Assembly: GCA_947495425.1 (NCBI GenBank)
Contig: CANLYR010000021.1
Coordinates: 1-64,000 of the forward strand
Direction: 5' to 3'
Origin: an uncultured Aquimarina sp.
GTDB lineage: Bacteria; Bacteroidota; Bacteroidia; Flavobacteriales; Flavobacteriaceae
DNA: 64,000 nt
The notes below the pieces were generated by a model, which worked only from the letters and a program-made list of their open reading frames with translations, had not been told where the DNA came from and did not search any database. The position numbers and the translations under genes were made by a program. Below are positions 52,969 to 62,472 of this stretch, one piece after another. Positions within the stretch are counted from its first letter, which is position 1. Every line of letters starts with the position of its first letter.

Positions 52969-53514
52969 CTATTTAATATCAATATCCAGAATTGCATATT
53001 CAAAATTGTCTGACCAGCCTGATTTTAGGGGTAAGATTTGTCTGTGTCGTCCTTCTCGTGTCATTCCAGATTTTTCCAAAACTTTTAAAGAACCAATATT
53101 GTCTACAGCACAACCGGCTTTTATTCGATGCAATTTGAGCGTTTCAAACCCAAAGTGTATTATAGCCTTCAATGCCTCGGTTGCGTATCCTTTTTTCCAA
53201 TAATCAGGATGAATTTTGTACCAAACTTCAGCGCTTTTATACTTTTCATTTCCAAGTTTTAGTCCAAATAAACCCATAAACTTTTTATTTGATATGTTTT
53301 CAATAGCAAATGTGTAGCTTTTTATTTCACTCAATTGATTTTCTGCTATCCAAGGTTCGACTATAGATTTGGTTTCTGCACTATTTTTTGGAATTCCTAG
53401 TGTATTATATTCATCAACTTCGGGTAAAGAATGTAACTTGTGTATTTCTTCTAAATCAGAGAGATCAATCAATCTTAATCGTATTCTTTCAGTCAATATC
53501 TTGATCTCGTTCAT
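52969..53514 (-). CDS. RimJ/RimL-type GNAT acetyltransferase
   Basis: 181 residues: ERIRLRLIDLSDLEEIHKLHSLPEVDEYNT at the start, EVWYKIHPDYWKKGYATEALKAIIHFGFETLKLHRIKAGCAVDNIGSLKVLEKSGMTREGRHRQ, with acetyl-CoA loop WKKGYATEA (Q/R-x-x-G-x-G/A type) and the N-x-x-S-x-x-V-x-x-K-x-G-(F/M) end typical of the family, known for acetylating ribosomal protein N-termini, small molecules or peptides. Starts 9 bases after the upstream GNAT-like gene's stop, so co-transcribed. Confidence 0.9.
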   Translation of the reverse strand: MNEIKILTERIRLRLIDLSDLEEIHKLHSLPEVDEYNTLGIPKNSAETKSIVEPWIAENQLSEIKSYTFAIENISNKKFMGLFGLKLGNEKYKSAEVWYKIHPDYWKKGYATEALKAIIHFGFETLKLHRIKAGCAVDNIGSLKVLEKSGMTREGRHRQILPLKSGWSDNFEYAILDIDIK

Positions 53515-53523
53515 GTGTTGTAT

Positions 53524-54642
53524 CTAAATACGCTTTCTAAACGTCCTTCTCATCTTATGTTGTTCGTGCTCATATCCATTCCAAAGAGCTTGTATTGCTT
53601 TGTTTTCTTCCAGTTCTGGATTGGTTTCGACCATTTCAATTCCATTACGAAGAAAAGCTTCATTCATTTCTTTGAAGATAAGTGCGGTAACTCCTTTATT
53701 TTGATACTCTGGGTCTACACCGATAAGATAAAAAGCAGCAGTATCATTTCTGCGTTGCGCCTTGAGAATATGTAGAAAACGAAGTGGATATACTTTACCA
53801 TTCATCTTTTTTAAAGCTTTGGAGAAAGAGGGCATAACAATAGAAAAGGCAATGAGCTTCCCCGTTTTGTCTGCAATACAAGTGATATATTCAGGATTTA
53901 GATAGGGAAGATACTTCTTTTTATACATATCTATTTGATACTGCTGTATAGGTACGAAAGTTTGCAAACTACTGTAGGTCTTATTTAGCAAATCAAACAT
54001 ATCATCTGCATACTGCAGGATTTCCTTACTTTTATTAAATTTAAGGAGTTGAAGTTGATAACGTTCTTTTATAACTCGGGCAAATTTGATGACTTTTTCC
54101 TTCGTCTTTTTGGGCACTTTTATTTTATATTCTACCCATGTAGCAGCTTGCTCAAAGCCCAGTTGCTCCATATGTTTGGCATAATATGGATAATTATACC
54201 AGGTGATCATTGTATTTAACTCTTTGAAACCTTTAATTAAAATCCCCGCTTTATCCATGTTCGAAAAGCCTACTGGACCTTCCATATATTCTAAAGAATG
54301 CTCCGCTCCGTAATCAGCTACTTTTTGTAGAAGAGCTTTAGTGACTTCGGTATCATCAATTACATCAAACCATCCAAATCGTACCTTTAATTTTTTTTGT
54401 TCTTTTACTTCTATCCAATTAATTATTGCAGCAATACGCCCAACGATGGTGTCATTTTTATAGGCTAAAAAGTATTTTGCATCTGCATTTCTAAAAACCG
54501 GATTCTTTTTTGGATTCATTACATCCAATTCTTCTTTGATTATTGAAGGAACGTAATATGGGGATTCTTTATATAACTCAAAAGGAAACTTAACAAACGT
54601 AGTTAAATCTCCTTTTGAAGTAATTTCTTTAATCGTAATCAT
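53524..54642 (-). CDS. GNAT-like N-acetyltransferase family protein
   Basis: 372 residues. MITIKEITSKGDLTTFVKFPFELYKESPYYVPSI is the start of a well-conserved bacterial family seen as hypothetical or N-acetyltransferase-like; YFLAYKNDTIVGRIAAIINW and the second half DTAAFYLIGVDPEYQNKGVTALIFKEMNEAFLRNGIEMVETNPELEENKAIQALWNGYEHEQHKMRRTF (acetyl-CoA loop QNKGVTALIF, about 310-320) support a GNAT fold. Substrate unknown. First gene of a pair with the RimJ/L-like gene. Confidence 0.8.
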   Translation of the reverse strand: MITIKEITSKGDLTTFVKFPFELYKESPYYVPSIIKEELDVMNPKKNPVFRNADAKYFLAYKNDTIVGRIAAIINWIEVKEQKKLKVRFGWFDVIDDTEVTKALLQKVADYGAEHSLEYMEGPVGFSNMDKAGILIKGFKELNTMITWYNYPYYAKHMEQLGFEQAATWVEYKIKVPKKTKEKVIKFARVIKERYQLQLLKFNKSKEILQYADDMFDLLNKTYSSLQTFVPIQQYQIDMYKKKYLPYLNPEYITCIADKTGKLIAFSIVMPSFSKALKKMNGKVYPLRFLHILKAQRRNDTAAFYLIGVDPEYQNKGVTALIFKEMNEAFLRNGIEMVETNPELEENKAIQALWNGYEHEQHKMRRTFRKRI

Positions 54643-54744
54643 ATATCATCTCTAATTCGTCACAAATATATAACCCTTTTGTCAAAAATAACCAATGGTT
54701 TTACATCATTTTACAGAGTAGTATGAGTTGCAGGGTATTATTCA

Positions 54745-56427
54745 TTAAAAATCTTCTAATTCCTTATCGATCTCCTGATCAATTTTTGGATCTCTCTCTG
54801 CGTTTTTCTTCTTTTTTTCTTCTTCTTTTTTTCTTTTCTTATCTTCTTTTGCTCGTCTTTTATCTTCTTTCTTTCTGCGTTTTTCTTCTTCTTTTTTAGC
54901 TTTTTCTTGTTGTTGCTGATATTGTTCGTATTCAGCATCAATATCTTCTTCCTGCTCCTCTTTAACCTTTTCTTCTTTTTCTTCCTTTTCGTCGGTTTTC
55001 TTTTCTTCTTCTTTTCCCTCTTTCTCTTTCTCTTTTTGCTCTTCTTGAATTAATTCATTCTCCATCTTTTCTAGTTCTTGGAGCTGTTTATCGATATCAT
55101 CAAGCTCACCATCTACGCCTTGTTCTTTTTCCATTTTGTCTAATTCGGCATCGATATCCTGAAGCATTTTTTCTTTTTCTTTTTCTGCTTTCAGCGCTGC
55201 TTTTTCTGCATCTCTTGCTTCTTTTTCTTCACGTTTTAAACGTCTAGCTTCTTCTTTTTGAAGTTTCTTTCCTTCTTTTTTATCTACTTTTTCTTGTTCA
55301 ATACGTTCACGCTCTAATCGTTCTGCGGTACGTCTCTCATCAAGATCCTGCTCCATTTCTTCTCTGAAACTATCGTCTTCAAAAGTATTAATAAAAGGAG
55401 TTCTTTGTTGTTTTAGGCTATCATTTTCTATGTCATTAAATTCTTCATCAAGTTCTCCTTCAATACCTTCTTCGCCTTCTTCTGGTTCTTCACCTTCTTT
55501 GACGCCGCCTTCTAGTCCTGGTTTTTCAATGATTTCATCTTTTTTATGCCAATCAAATCGGTATGATGCTCCAAAACTTAGCGTCCATATAGAAGGGGTG
55601 TCTTTAAAATTGAAGGCTAAGTTTGCATCAAACTGTACGTCTTGATTAAACAAATAAGCGCCTCCCATTCTCAAAATATTATCACTGTAAAAATCACTTT
55701 TCTGTCCTTGATACTCTAGAAAACCAGCCCATTTCTCATTTACAGTATGTGTCGCAGTTAAGATCCAGCCTATTGCAGGATTATCTGTAGTGACCTTATC
55801 TACGATTATATTCGTTACAAAAGCCCAGTCCCCACCGTAGCTTGTTGTCCAGTTATTTTGAGCAATTACTGCAAATATGGGACTAAAAGTAGGGTCATCG
55901 GGAAATGTAAATGGATTATCAGAGGTAACAAAATTGGCTCCCGCGTATGCTGATACTGCTGGGATTAACGTTTTCCATTTAAATCGGTGGTGTTCTTTCC
56001 AACTTTTTAATGCATCATAATTGATAGAATCTTTTTTTGGTCTTTTATAAGGGTCGTAGATCAGATATTTTGCACCCAAAGTATTGATTTCAAAATCGCT
56101 TCTTTGTATCTTTTCTTCATTTGCACCGATGGTCTGTTTTACACCATCTGCTCTAAATCTACCATTCAATCGAATTTCTAATTGTTCAATTAAAAGGCCA
56201 TATCGAACTGCATAATCAAAATTGAACACATTAGTTTTTGTATCAAATATTTTATGTTTTTCTTTTCCAAACCCCATACCGCCTTCTAATTGTAGAACAT
56301 TATTTCCTACAGAAAAGGCTCCTTGAGAAGTACCGGGTCTGTTTGTGTTGATCTTCTCGGTATATTGTGCTGAAACTGTGTACCCCAACAAAAGGAGCAC
56401 CAGCAACAGAATAGATCTAGGGTTCAT
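54745..56427 (-). CDS. Outer-membrane transporter-like protein with long Lys/Glu-rich tail
   Basis: 560 residues from ATG 56427, which begins with a signal peptide (MNPRSILLLVLLLLGYTVSA, QYTEKINTNRPGTSQGAFSVG). Residues about 20-290 are a beta-barrel of the transporter/MetA-pathway type (RPGTSQGAFSVGNNVLQLEGGM...WTLSFGASYRFDW). From about 300 on, 250 residues are almost only Lys, Glu, Asp, Arg and Gln (ERERIEQEKVDKKEGKKLQK, KEEEKRRKKEDKRRAKEDKK), a very long charged helical tail. An out-of-frame 61-codon reading of the tail is spurious. The tail probably projects into the periplasm; such a tail on a porin-like barrel is unusual. Confidence 0.85.
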   Translation of the reverse strand: MNPRSILLLVLLLLGYTVSAQYTEKINTNRPGTSQGAFSVGNNVLQLEGGMGFGKEKHKIFDTKTNVFNFDYAVRYGLLIEQLEIRLNGRFRADGVKQTIGANEEKIQRSDFEINTLGAKYLIYDPYKRPKKDSINYDALKSWKEHHRFKWKTLIPAVSAYAGANFVTSDNPFTFPDDPTFSPIFAVIAQNNWTTSYGGDWAFVTNIIVDKVTTDNPAIGWILTATHTVNEKWAGFLEYQGQKSDFYSDNILRMGGAYLFNQDVQFDANLAFNFKDTPSIWTLSFGASYRFDWHKKDEIIEKPGLEGGVKEGEEPEEGEEGIEGELDEEFNDIENDSLKQQRTPFINTFEDDSFREEMEQDLDERRTAERLERERIEQEKVDKKEGKKLQKEEARRLKREEKEARDAEKAALKAEKEKEKMLQDIDAELDKMEKEQGVDGELDDIDKQLQELEKMENELIQEEQKEKEKEGKEEEKKTDEKEEKEEKVKEEQEEDIDAEYEQYQQQQEKAKKEEEKRRKKEDKRRAKEDKKRKKEEEKKKKNAERDPKIDQEIDKELEDF

Positions 56428-56527
56428 AGGCAATAGATTTGGTTCAAATATAGCAGATTTTATCATTTTTTTAGGATCATGGGGGCGTAATTGTATGTTT
56501 AGTTCCTTATTTTTGAAAAAAAATGAC

Positions 56528-56797
56528 ATGCAAGAAGCTTCTCTACAAGGGGTGTTAAAAGTAATTCTCATTATAGTACTAATATATTATGGCCTAAAAA
56601 TACTAACGCGATTATTTGGTCCTCTATTGTTTAAATATGTGACAAAGAAAGCTGGAGAAAAATTTCAGCAGCACTTTGGTCAGTATCAACAACCCCAGCA
56701 ATCTACAGATGGAGAGGTAACTATTGAAAAAAAACCAAAACAGAATTCTTCTAATAAAGATGTAGGAGAGTATATTGATTATGAAGAAGTTGATTAA
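56528..56797 (+). CDS. DUF4834 family small membrane protein
   Basis: 89 residues from ATG 56528 (MQEASLQGVLKVILIIVLIY); the upstream extension of the frame lies over the divergent gene and is not used. One membrane segment (about 8-26), then GLKILTRLFGPLLFKYVTKKAGEKF, the conserved part of DUF4834, and a charged tail ending GEYIDYEEVD. Conserved in Bacteroidetes; function unknown. Divergent from the outer-membrane gene. Confidence 0.88.
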   Translation: MQEASLQGVLKVILIIVLIYYGLKILTRLFGPLLFKYVTKKAGEKFQQHFGQYQQPQQSTDGEVTIEKKPKQNSSNKDVGEYIDYEEVD

Positions 56798-57003
56798 TTT
56801 TTACTATTTCTAAATACATATTTCCCGACATATACGTGTATGGGGATAGTTTTATAAAAATACTGTGGCGACAAATTATACACTGCGTATTAGGTATTCT
56901 TACTTCATAATTTAGAGAAATTAAAAATATGTCTGTAGTATTATAATATAAGTTATTTATATTTTTTTAATTTGGCACTTCATTTAGTAAACTCATACTT
57001 CAC

Positions 57004-59445
57004 ATGCCTTTAATCAAAAGATTCTTACCCCATATACTCGTTATTTTAGGTTTTATAATTGTATCCCTTGCTTATTTTAATCCGGTATTGAGCGGAAAAG
57101 TGCTGTATCAAAATGATATCAAGCTCTATGAAGGGATGACAAAGCAGCAAAAAGAGCATCGCGAACAAACCGGAGAAGAAACATATTGGAATAATGCTGC
57201 ATACGGGGGTATGCCAACGTATCAATTAGGTGCTAAGTTTCCGCATGACTATATGGACAAATTGGATCGTTTGATTCGGTTCTTGCCACGGCCAGCAGAT
57301 TATTTGTTTCTTTATTTAGTAAGTTTTTATGTTTTGATGCTCGTCATGCGAGTACCCTGGAAAATAGCAATTATAGGTGCATTGGCGTTCGGTTTTTCAA
57401 CATATTTGATTATTATCATTGGTGTTGGGCATAATTCGAAAGCACATGCCATTGCCTACTTCCCATTGGTGATGGCAGGTATTATTATGGTATTTCAAAA
57501 ACGATATCTCTGGGGATCTATACTCACAGCGTTGGCAATGGGATTAGAAATACAAGCAAATCATTATCAAATGACCTATTATCTGGGGTTATTGGTAGTT
57601 GTGCTTGGTATTTCGTATCTGATTGATGCCTACAAGAAGAAAGAATTACCACATTTTTTTAAGTCAGTTGGATTTTTGGTCATGGCGGTCACTTTGGGCT
57701 TAGCGACTAATGCCACAACCTTATTGGCAACCTCAGAATATGTAGACACCAGTATACGAGGTAAAAATTTTCTGGCAGATGAGACCACTCGATCTTCTGA
57801 GAAAAATGGGTTAGAATATGATTACATTACAGAGTATAGCTACGGAAAGCTAGAGTCTTTAAACCTATTTGTTCCAAAGCTTATGGGATTAGGTAGAGCA
57901 TCTGATCTGGGAAATGATTCTGCTTTCTATCAAAAATTATTAGCAATGGGGCAGTCTCCCGAGCAGGCAAGATATTATGCAAACGGAACGCCACTATATT
58001 GGGGAGCTCAACCTTTTGTTGAAGCACCTCCTTATCTTGGGATTACCGTTGTTTTTTTAGCATTTCTGGGATTATTATTAATTAAGGGCAGATTACGATG
58101 GTGGCTTCTGGGCGGTATACTTTTGTCACTACTACTAAGCTGGGGAAAGAATTTTGAGTTTTTAACGCGATTTTTTATTGATTATGTTCCTCTTTACAAT
58201 AAATTCAGAGCAGTATCTAGTATTCAGGTAATTTTAGAATTGCTGGTGCCTATTGCTGCTGTGTTCGGTTTGCATAGTTTACTTAATGATAAAATTTTAT
58301 TTGACGAAAAGAAAAAGAAATTTTTGATCTCTCTTGGCGTTTTTGGCGGGCTATGCCTAATTTTCTTTTTATTTGGAGGTAGTTTGTTTGCTTTCAAATC
58401 ACCTTCTGAAGTACAACTTGAAATAGAACAACCTTTGATTTTTAATGCGATCAAAGAAGACCGGATTACAATTATGAAAAATGATAGCCTACGATCATTA
58501 ATCTACATCCTATTAATCAGCGGTGTATTATGGTTTATGCTTAAGAAAAAGCTATCAGAACATATTACTTTGATCTGTCTTGGAGTATTGATTGTCATCG
58601 ATTTAGTATCTGTAGACAGACGTAGTGTAGATGAAGAAGGTTTTATATCTAAGAGAGAATACAGAACATTTTTTCAGCCTACTCAGGTAGATGAAAAAAT
58701 CATGAAGGATGATTCGTATTATAGAGTGTTGGATCAGGCGAGAGGTTTTAATAATTCGCATACCAATTACTTTTTTAACTCGATTAATGGATACACAGCT
58801 GTACGACCCAGAAAAATGGAAGATGTATACTTTGGGCACATAGCCAAAGGTAATCTTGAGGTTTTAAATATGCTTAATGTAAAATATATTATTCAGCAAA
58901 ATAAAGAAGGTAAACTAGAAGCGCAATTAAATCCTTCTGCAAATGGAGCTGCCTGGTTTGTAGAAAATATAAAGTATGTAGATGGTCATAAAGCTGAATT
59001 TGATGCGCTAAGTACCATCAAAACTAAAGAAACAGCAGTCGTTCGAAAAGATTTTAAGCAGGATTTGGGAGTTTTTAAAACTGAAAAAGATAGTATTTCA
59101 ACAATTTCTATTTCTAAAACTACACCTAATCACCTTGCATATAATGTATATGCTAATGCACCTGGGTTTATTGTTTTTTCTGAAATATACTATCAAAACG
59201 GATGGAAAGCTTTTGTTAATGATAAAGAAGAACCGATTTATCCGGTTAATTATATGCTACGAGGGCTTAAAATCCCAAAGGGGAAACATAAAATTGAATT
59301 CAAATTCGAACCTCAGGTAGTTAAAACCGGAAGTGCTATTACACTCACCAGTTCGATTATTTTTATACTCTTAATTATAGGAGGAGTAGTATATCAATAT
59401 AAGAAGACAGGTAGTCTATTAGCTACATCAAAAGAAGAAAAGTAA
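57004..59445 (+). CDS. YfhO-family membrane protein
   Basis: 813 residues, a YfhO-type GT-C-like membrane protein with about 12-14 hydrophobic segments, e.g. FLPHILVILGFIIVSLAYF at the start and AITLTSSIIFILLIIGGVVY at the end. The first external loop YWNNAAYGGMPTYQLGAKFP is a family mark; the large loop before the end (YRVLDQARGFNNSHTNYFFNSINGYTAVRPRKMEDVYFGHIAKGN) is the soluble domain. In Bacillus, YfhO glycosylates lipoteichoic acid; in Bacteroidetes the target is unknown but surface glycans are likely. Followed by a glycosyltransferase gene after 8 bases and a flippase gene. Confidence 0.9.
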   Translation: MPLIKRFLPHILVILGFIIVSLAYFNPVLSGKVLYQNDIKLYEGMTKQQKEHREQTGEETYWNNAAYGGMPTYQLGAKFPHDYMDKLDRLIRFLPRPADYLFLYLVSFYVLMLVMRVPWKIAIIGALAFGFSTYLIIIIGVGHNSKAHAIAYFPLVMAGIIMVFQKRYLWGSILTALAMGLEIQANHYQMTYYLGLLVVVLGISYLIDAYKKKELPHFFKSVGFLVMAVTLGLATNATTLLATSEYVDTSIRGKNFLADETTRSSEKNGLEYDYITEYSYGKLESLNLFVPKLMGLGRASDLGNDSAFYQKLLAMGQSPEQARYYANGTPLYWGAQPFVEAPPYLGITVVFLAFLGLLLIKGRLRWWLLGGILLSLLLSWGKNFEFLTRFFIDYVPLYNKFRAVSSIQVILELLVPIAAVFGLHSLLNDKILFDEKKKKFLISLGVFGGLCLIFFLFGGSLFAFKSPSEVQLEIEQPLIFNAIKEDRITIMKNDSLRSLIYILLISGVLWFMLKKKLSEHITLICLGVLIVIDLVSVDRRSVDEEGFISKREYRTFFQPTQVDEKIMKDDSYYRVLDQARGFNNSHTNYFFNSINGYTAVRPRKMEDVYFGHIAKGNLEVLNMLNVKYIIQQNKEGKLEAQLNPSANGAAWFVENIKYVDGHKAEFDALSTIKTKETAVVRKDFKQDLGVFKTEKDSISTISISKTTPNHLAYNVYANAPGFIVFSEIYYQNGWKAFVNDKEEPIYPVNYMLRGLKIPKGKHKIEFKFEPQVVKTGSAITLTSSIIFILLIIGGVVYQYKKTGSLLATSKEEK

Positions 59446-59453
59446 GCTGAGTT

Positions 59454-60740
59454 TTGAAAGTGCTAATCATCACATACTATTGGCCGCCTGCAGGGGGTCC
59501 TGGAGTGCAACGCTGGCTTAAATTCGTAAAATATTTAAGGGAGTTTGGTGTAGATCCTGTTGTATATGTTCCCGAAAATCCTACCTATCCTTTAGTAGAT
59601 AGTTCTTTAGTATTAGAAATTCCGAAGGGAATAACAATTTTAAAACATCCAATTGTTGAGCCGTATCGGTTTGCCGAAATTTTTTCAAAAAAAGAAAGTA
59701 AAACCATAAGTAAAGGCATCATCGCAGGAAAAACCAAACAATCGTTTATCCAACGTTTGTTACTATTTGTACGAGGAAACTTTTTTATCCCCGATGCACG
59801 CAAGTTTTGGATACAACCCTCGGTATCATATTTGGAGAAGTACCTTTTAGAAAGCCAAATTGATACCATCATAACTACAGGACCACCGCATAGTGTGCAT
59901 TTGATAGGCAAGGCGCTGAAAACAAAAATGAACCTGAACTGGATAGCGGATTTCAGAGATCCCTGGACAACAATAGGGTATCATGATAAACTAAAGCTAA
60001 CACGTCGATCTATCCAAAAACATAAAGCTCTTGAAAAAGAAGTGTTGGAAACTGCGGATCACATTGTGGTAACCAGTTTTACTACTCAAAAAGAATTTCA
60101 GGAAATAACAGGTCAACCCATTTCAGTAATTACAAATGGTTATGATGTGACAACTGTTTCAGAAATACCTTTGGATAAAAAATTCACCATATCACATATT
60201 GGTTCGTTATTATCGGGCCGTAATCCAAAACATCTTTGGAAAGCCTTGTTTGAATTAACAGTCGAAAATGAAGCGTTTTTAGATGCATTTAGATTGCAAT
60301 TAGTGGGTGCAGTAAGTGATGATGTATTATCTTCGATAAAAGAAGCTGGATTATCAGATTTTTTAGAACTAAGGCATTATGTATCACATCATGAAGCGAT
60401 AAAAATCCAGCGCAGCTCACAGTTATTATTATTGATTGAAATTGATAGTGCAGCAACACGATGCATTATCCCGGGCAAACTGTTTGAATATATGGTTTCT
60501 AAACGACCAATTTTGGCATTAGGTCCCGCAGACGCAGATATCTCAAAGTTGATCTTAGAAACTAATTCGGGATGCTTTTTTGAGTATCATGAGTATAAAG
60601 CTGTAAAAGCACAACTACTTGAATATTTTAAAGCCTATCAAAATGAGGAATTAGAATCTCGAGTAACCAGCATAGAACAATATAGTAGGAGGGAGCTAAC
60701 CAAGAAAATGGCACAAATACTAAAAGAGATGAATACTTAA
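59454..60740 (+). CDS. Family 1/4 glycosyltransferase
   Basis: 428 residues, GT-B fold. Start is TTG at 59454, MKVLIITYYWPPAGGPGVQRWLKFVKYL, with the GG loop typical of GT4. DFRDPWTTIGYH is a frequent donor-domain motif, and SAATRCIIPGKLFEYMVSKRPILALGP contains the (E-x7-E)-like donor site, here with KLFEY. Acts in assembling surface polysaccharide. Eight bases after the YfhO gene, so translationally linked. Confidence 0.88.
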   Translation: MKVLIITYYWPPAGGPGVQRWLKFVKYLREFGVDPVVYVPENPTYPLVDSSLVLEIPKGITILKHPIVEPYRFAEIFSKKESKTISKGIIAGKTKQSFIQRLLLFVRGNFFIPDARKFWIQPSVSYLEKYLLESQIDTIITTGPPHSVHLIGKALKTKMNLNWIADFRDPWTTIGYHDKLKLTRRSIQKHKALEKEVLETADHIVVTSFTTQKEFQEITGQPISVITNGYDVTTVSEIPLDKKFTISHIGSLLSGRNPKHLWKALFELTVENEAFLDAFRLQLVGAVSDDVLSSIKEAGLSDFLELRHYVSHHEAIKIQRSSQLLLLIEIDSAATRCIIPGKLFEYMVSKRPILALGPADADISKLILETNSGCFFEYHEYKAVKAQLLEYFKAYQNEELESRVTSIEQYSRRELTKKMAQILKEMNT

Positions 60741-60832
60741 AAGATAAAAATAGGCATTCAAATATATATGTTTTCTCGAGCCGAGTCGAGACATGTTCAT
60801 TTATTTACACCTCGATTTAGCCTGTGTTGAGC

Positions 60833-62362
60833 ATGGACGAAGTATTCGGTGAGACAGTAAGAAAACAAAAAAACAAGCTTAGCGTGGGAGTAGTTGTTAA
60901 TCAATCTATTAAAAATATAATCATTACTTGTTTGGGTTTTGGTATCGGAGCCGTAAACACCTTGTTTTTGTTTACCAATTTTATGGATGAAAAACAATAT
61001 GGATTGGTTGCTTATCTCATTTCGGCTTCAAATTTAATCTGGCCATTAATGGCGTTTGGAGCTCATAATACATTAATCAAGTTTTTCTCATCGTATACCG
61101 ATCAAAACCAAGAGCATAGATTTTTGACTCAAATGCTAATACTTCCGTTTATAGTTTCACTAGTCTTAGGATTGATAGGGGTTGTGTTTTATACCTCACT
61201 TCTTGATTTTATTGGTAATGAAAATTCTGTTGTAACTCCTTATACCTGGACAATCTTTGTTTTAGCATTTGCATTATCATACTTTGAAGTATTTTTTGCT
61301 TGGTCTAAAGTAAAATTAAAGAGTGTTTTTGGCAATATATTGAAGGAATTGTTTTTGAGAATATGTACCAGTATCCTATTACTACTAGTGTACTTTGAAG
61401 TTTTAACGGTGGAACAGTTTGTGTATGCTCTGGTGATTGTTTATCTGTTGAGAACTTTATTGATGAAATGGTATGCATTTACGCTTCATCATTTCAAAAT
61501 AAGATTTGCATTGCCCGATAATTATATTTCGGTGTTTAAATATTCATTTTTAATACTAATTGCCGGATCTGTAGCTTCATTACTAATCGATTTGGATAAA
61601 GTGATGATCAAAGAATTTCTACCCATAGAAAATGTAGCTAAATACGGAATATGTGCTTATATTGCTAGTGTTATAATTATTCCGTCTCGGGCAATGCACC
61701 AGATTACTTATCCGTTAACCGCAAAATTGATTAATGAAAAATCTTCTGATCAACTGCAAGTGCTCTACAAAAAAAGTTCGCTAAATCTCTTAGCAATTAG
61801 TGGACTGCTGTTTGTACTTATTGTGTGTAATGTTAATGAACTCTTTGAAATTATACCTGATGCCTATGAATTATTTATCTGGGTCGTTATCCTAATCGGA
61901 ACAACTAAACTCTTCGATAATCTTTTAGGGAATAACAATTCGATTTTGTATAATTCAGACTATTACCGTATTGTATTATATATTGGTATTGGGATGACTG
62001 TATTATCTTTTGTGCTTAATCTTATATGTATACAAGCGTATGGCGTTACCGGTGCTGCCATTGCTACTTTTTCTGCAGTAGCGTGCTATAACCTGGCAAA
62101 GTTATGGATTGTCTATCGTAAGTTTGACATACATCCTTTCTCTATACAAACATGTCTTACTTTGTTACTAATCCTATCGTTCGTTTTTGGATTTTATTTT
62201 TGGGAATTACCTTTTCACCCTATAGTAAATATTTTGTTGAAGAGTATTTTGATAGGAGTAGGATATGTAGCGATTCTTTTTCTGCTGAAAATTTCTCCGG
62301 ATATTAATGATGTGCTAAAGAACAGTATTACTAAGTGGCTAACTTCTGGTAAATCAAACTAA
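60833..62362 (+). CDS. Polysaccharide flippase, Wzx/MATE-like
   Basis: 510 residues from ATG 60833 (MDEVFGETVRKQ), with 12-14 membrane segments. KLSVGVVVNQSIKNIIITCLGFGIGAVNTLFLFTNFMDEKQYGLVAYLI is the usual first part of Wzx-type oligosaccharide flippases, which move lipid-linked glycans across the inner membrane. It follows a GT4 gene and a YfhO gene, which supports a small glycan export group. A GTG frame upstream starts at 60824; either could be used. Confidence 0.88.
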   Translation: MDEVFGETVRKQKNKLSVGVVVNQSIKNIIITCLGFGIGAVNTLFLFTNFMDEKQYGLVAYLISASNLIWPLMAFGAHNTLIKFFSSYTDQNQEHRFLTQMLILPFIVSLVLGLIGVVFYTSLLDFIGNENSVVTPYTWTIFVLAFALSYFEVFFAWSKVKLKSVFGNILKELFLRICTSILLLLVYFEVLTVEQFVYALVIVYLLRTLLMKWYAFTLHHFKIRFALPDNYISVFKYSFLILIAGSVASLLIDLDKVMIKEFLPIENVAKYGICAYIASVIIIPSRAMHQITYPLTAKLINEKSSDQLQVLYKKSSLNLLAISGLLFVLIVCNVNELFEIIPDAYELFIWVVILIGTTKLFDNLLGNNNSILYNSDYYRIVLYIGIGMTVLSFVLNLICIQAYGVTGAAIATFSAVACYNLAKLWIVYRKFDIHPFSIQTCLTLLLILSFVFGFYFWELPFHPIVNILLKSILIGVGYVAILFLLKISPDINDVLKNSITKWLTSGKSN

Positions 62363-62386
62363 TATCAAACCAATTCTAATATTAAA

Positions 62387-62431
62387 GAAAATCCCCTGAG
62401 GTGCTTAATGCATACAACTCTAGGGGATTTT
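62387..62431. terminator. Terminator between convergent genes
   Basis: GAAAATCCCCT(GAG) / (TCT)AGGGGATTTTC arms, between the flippase stop and the minus-strand gene ending at 62473. Confidence 0.75.
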
Positions 62432-62472
62432 CCAACTAACCAACCAAAAAGATAAATGTCGTTTATATGTTC

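Noticed and set aside
54756-54941. 61-codon Lys-rich minus-strand frame
   Set aside because: Out-of-frame reading of the Lys/Glu-rich tail of the outer-membrane protein.
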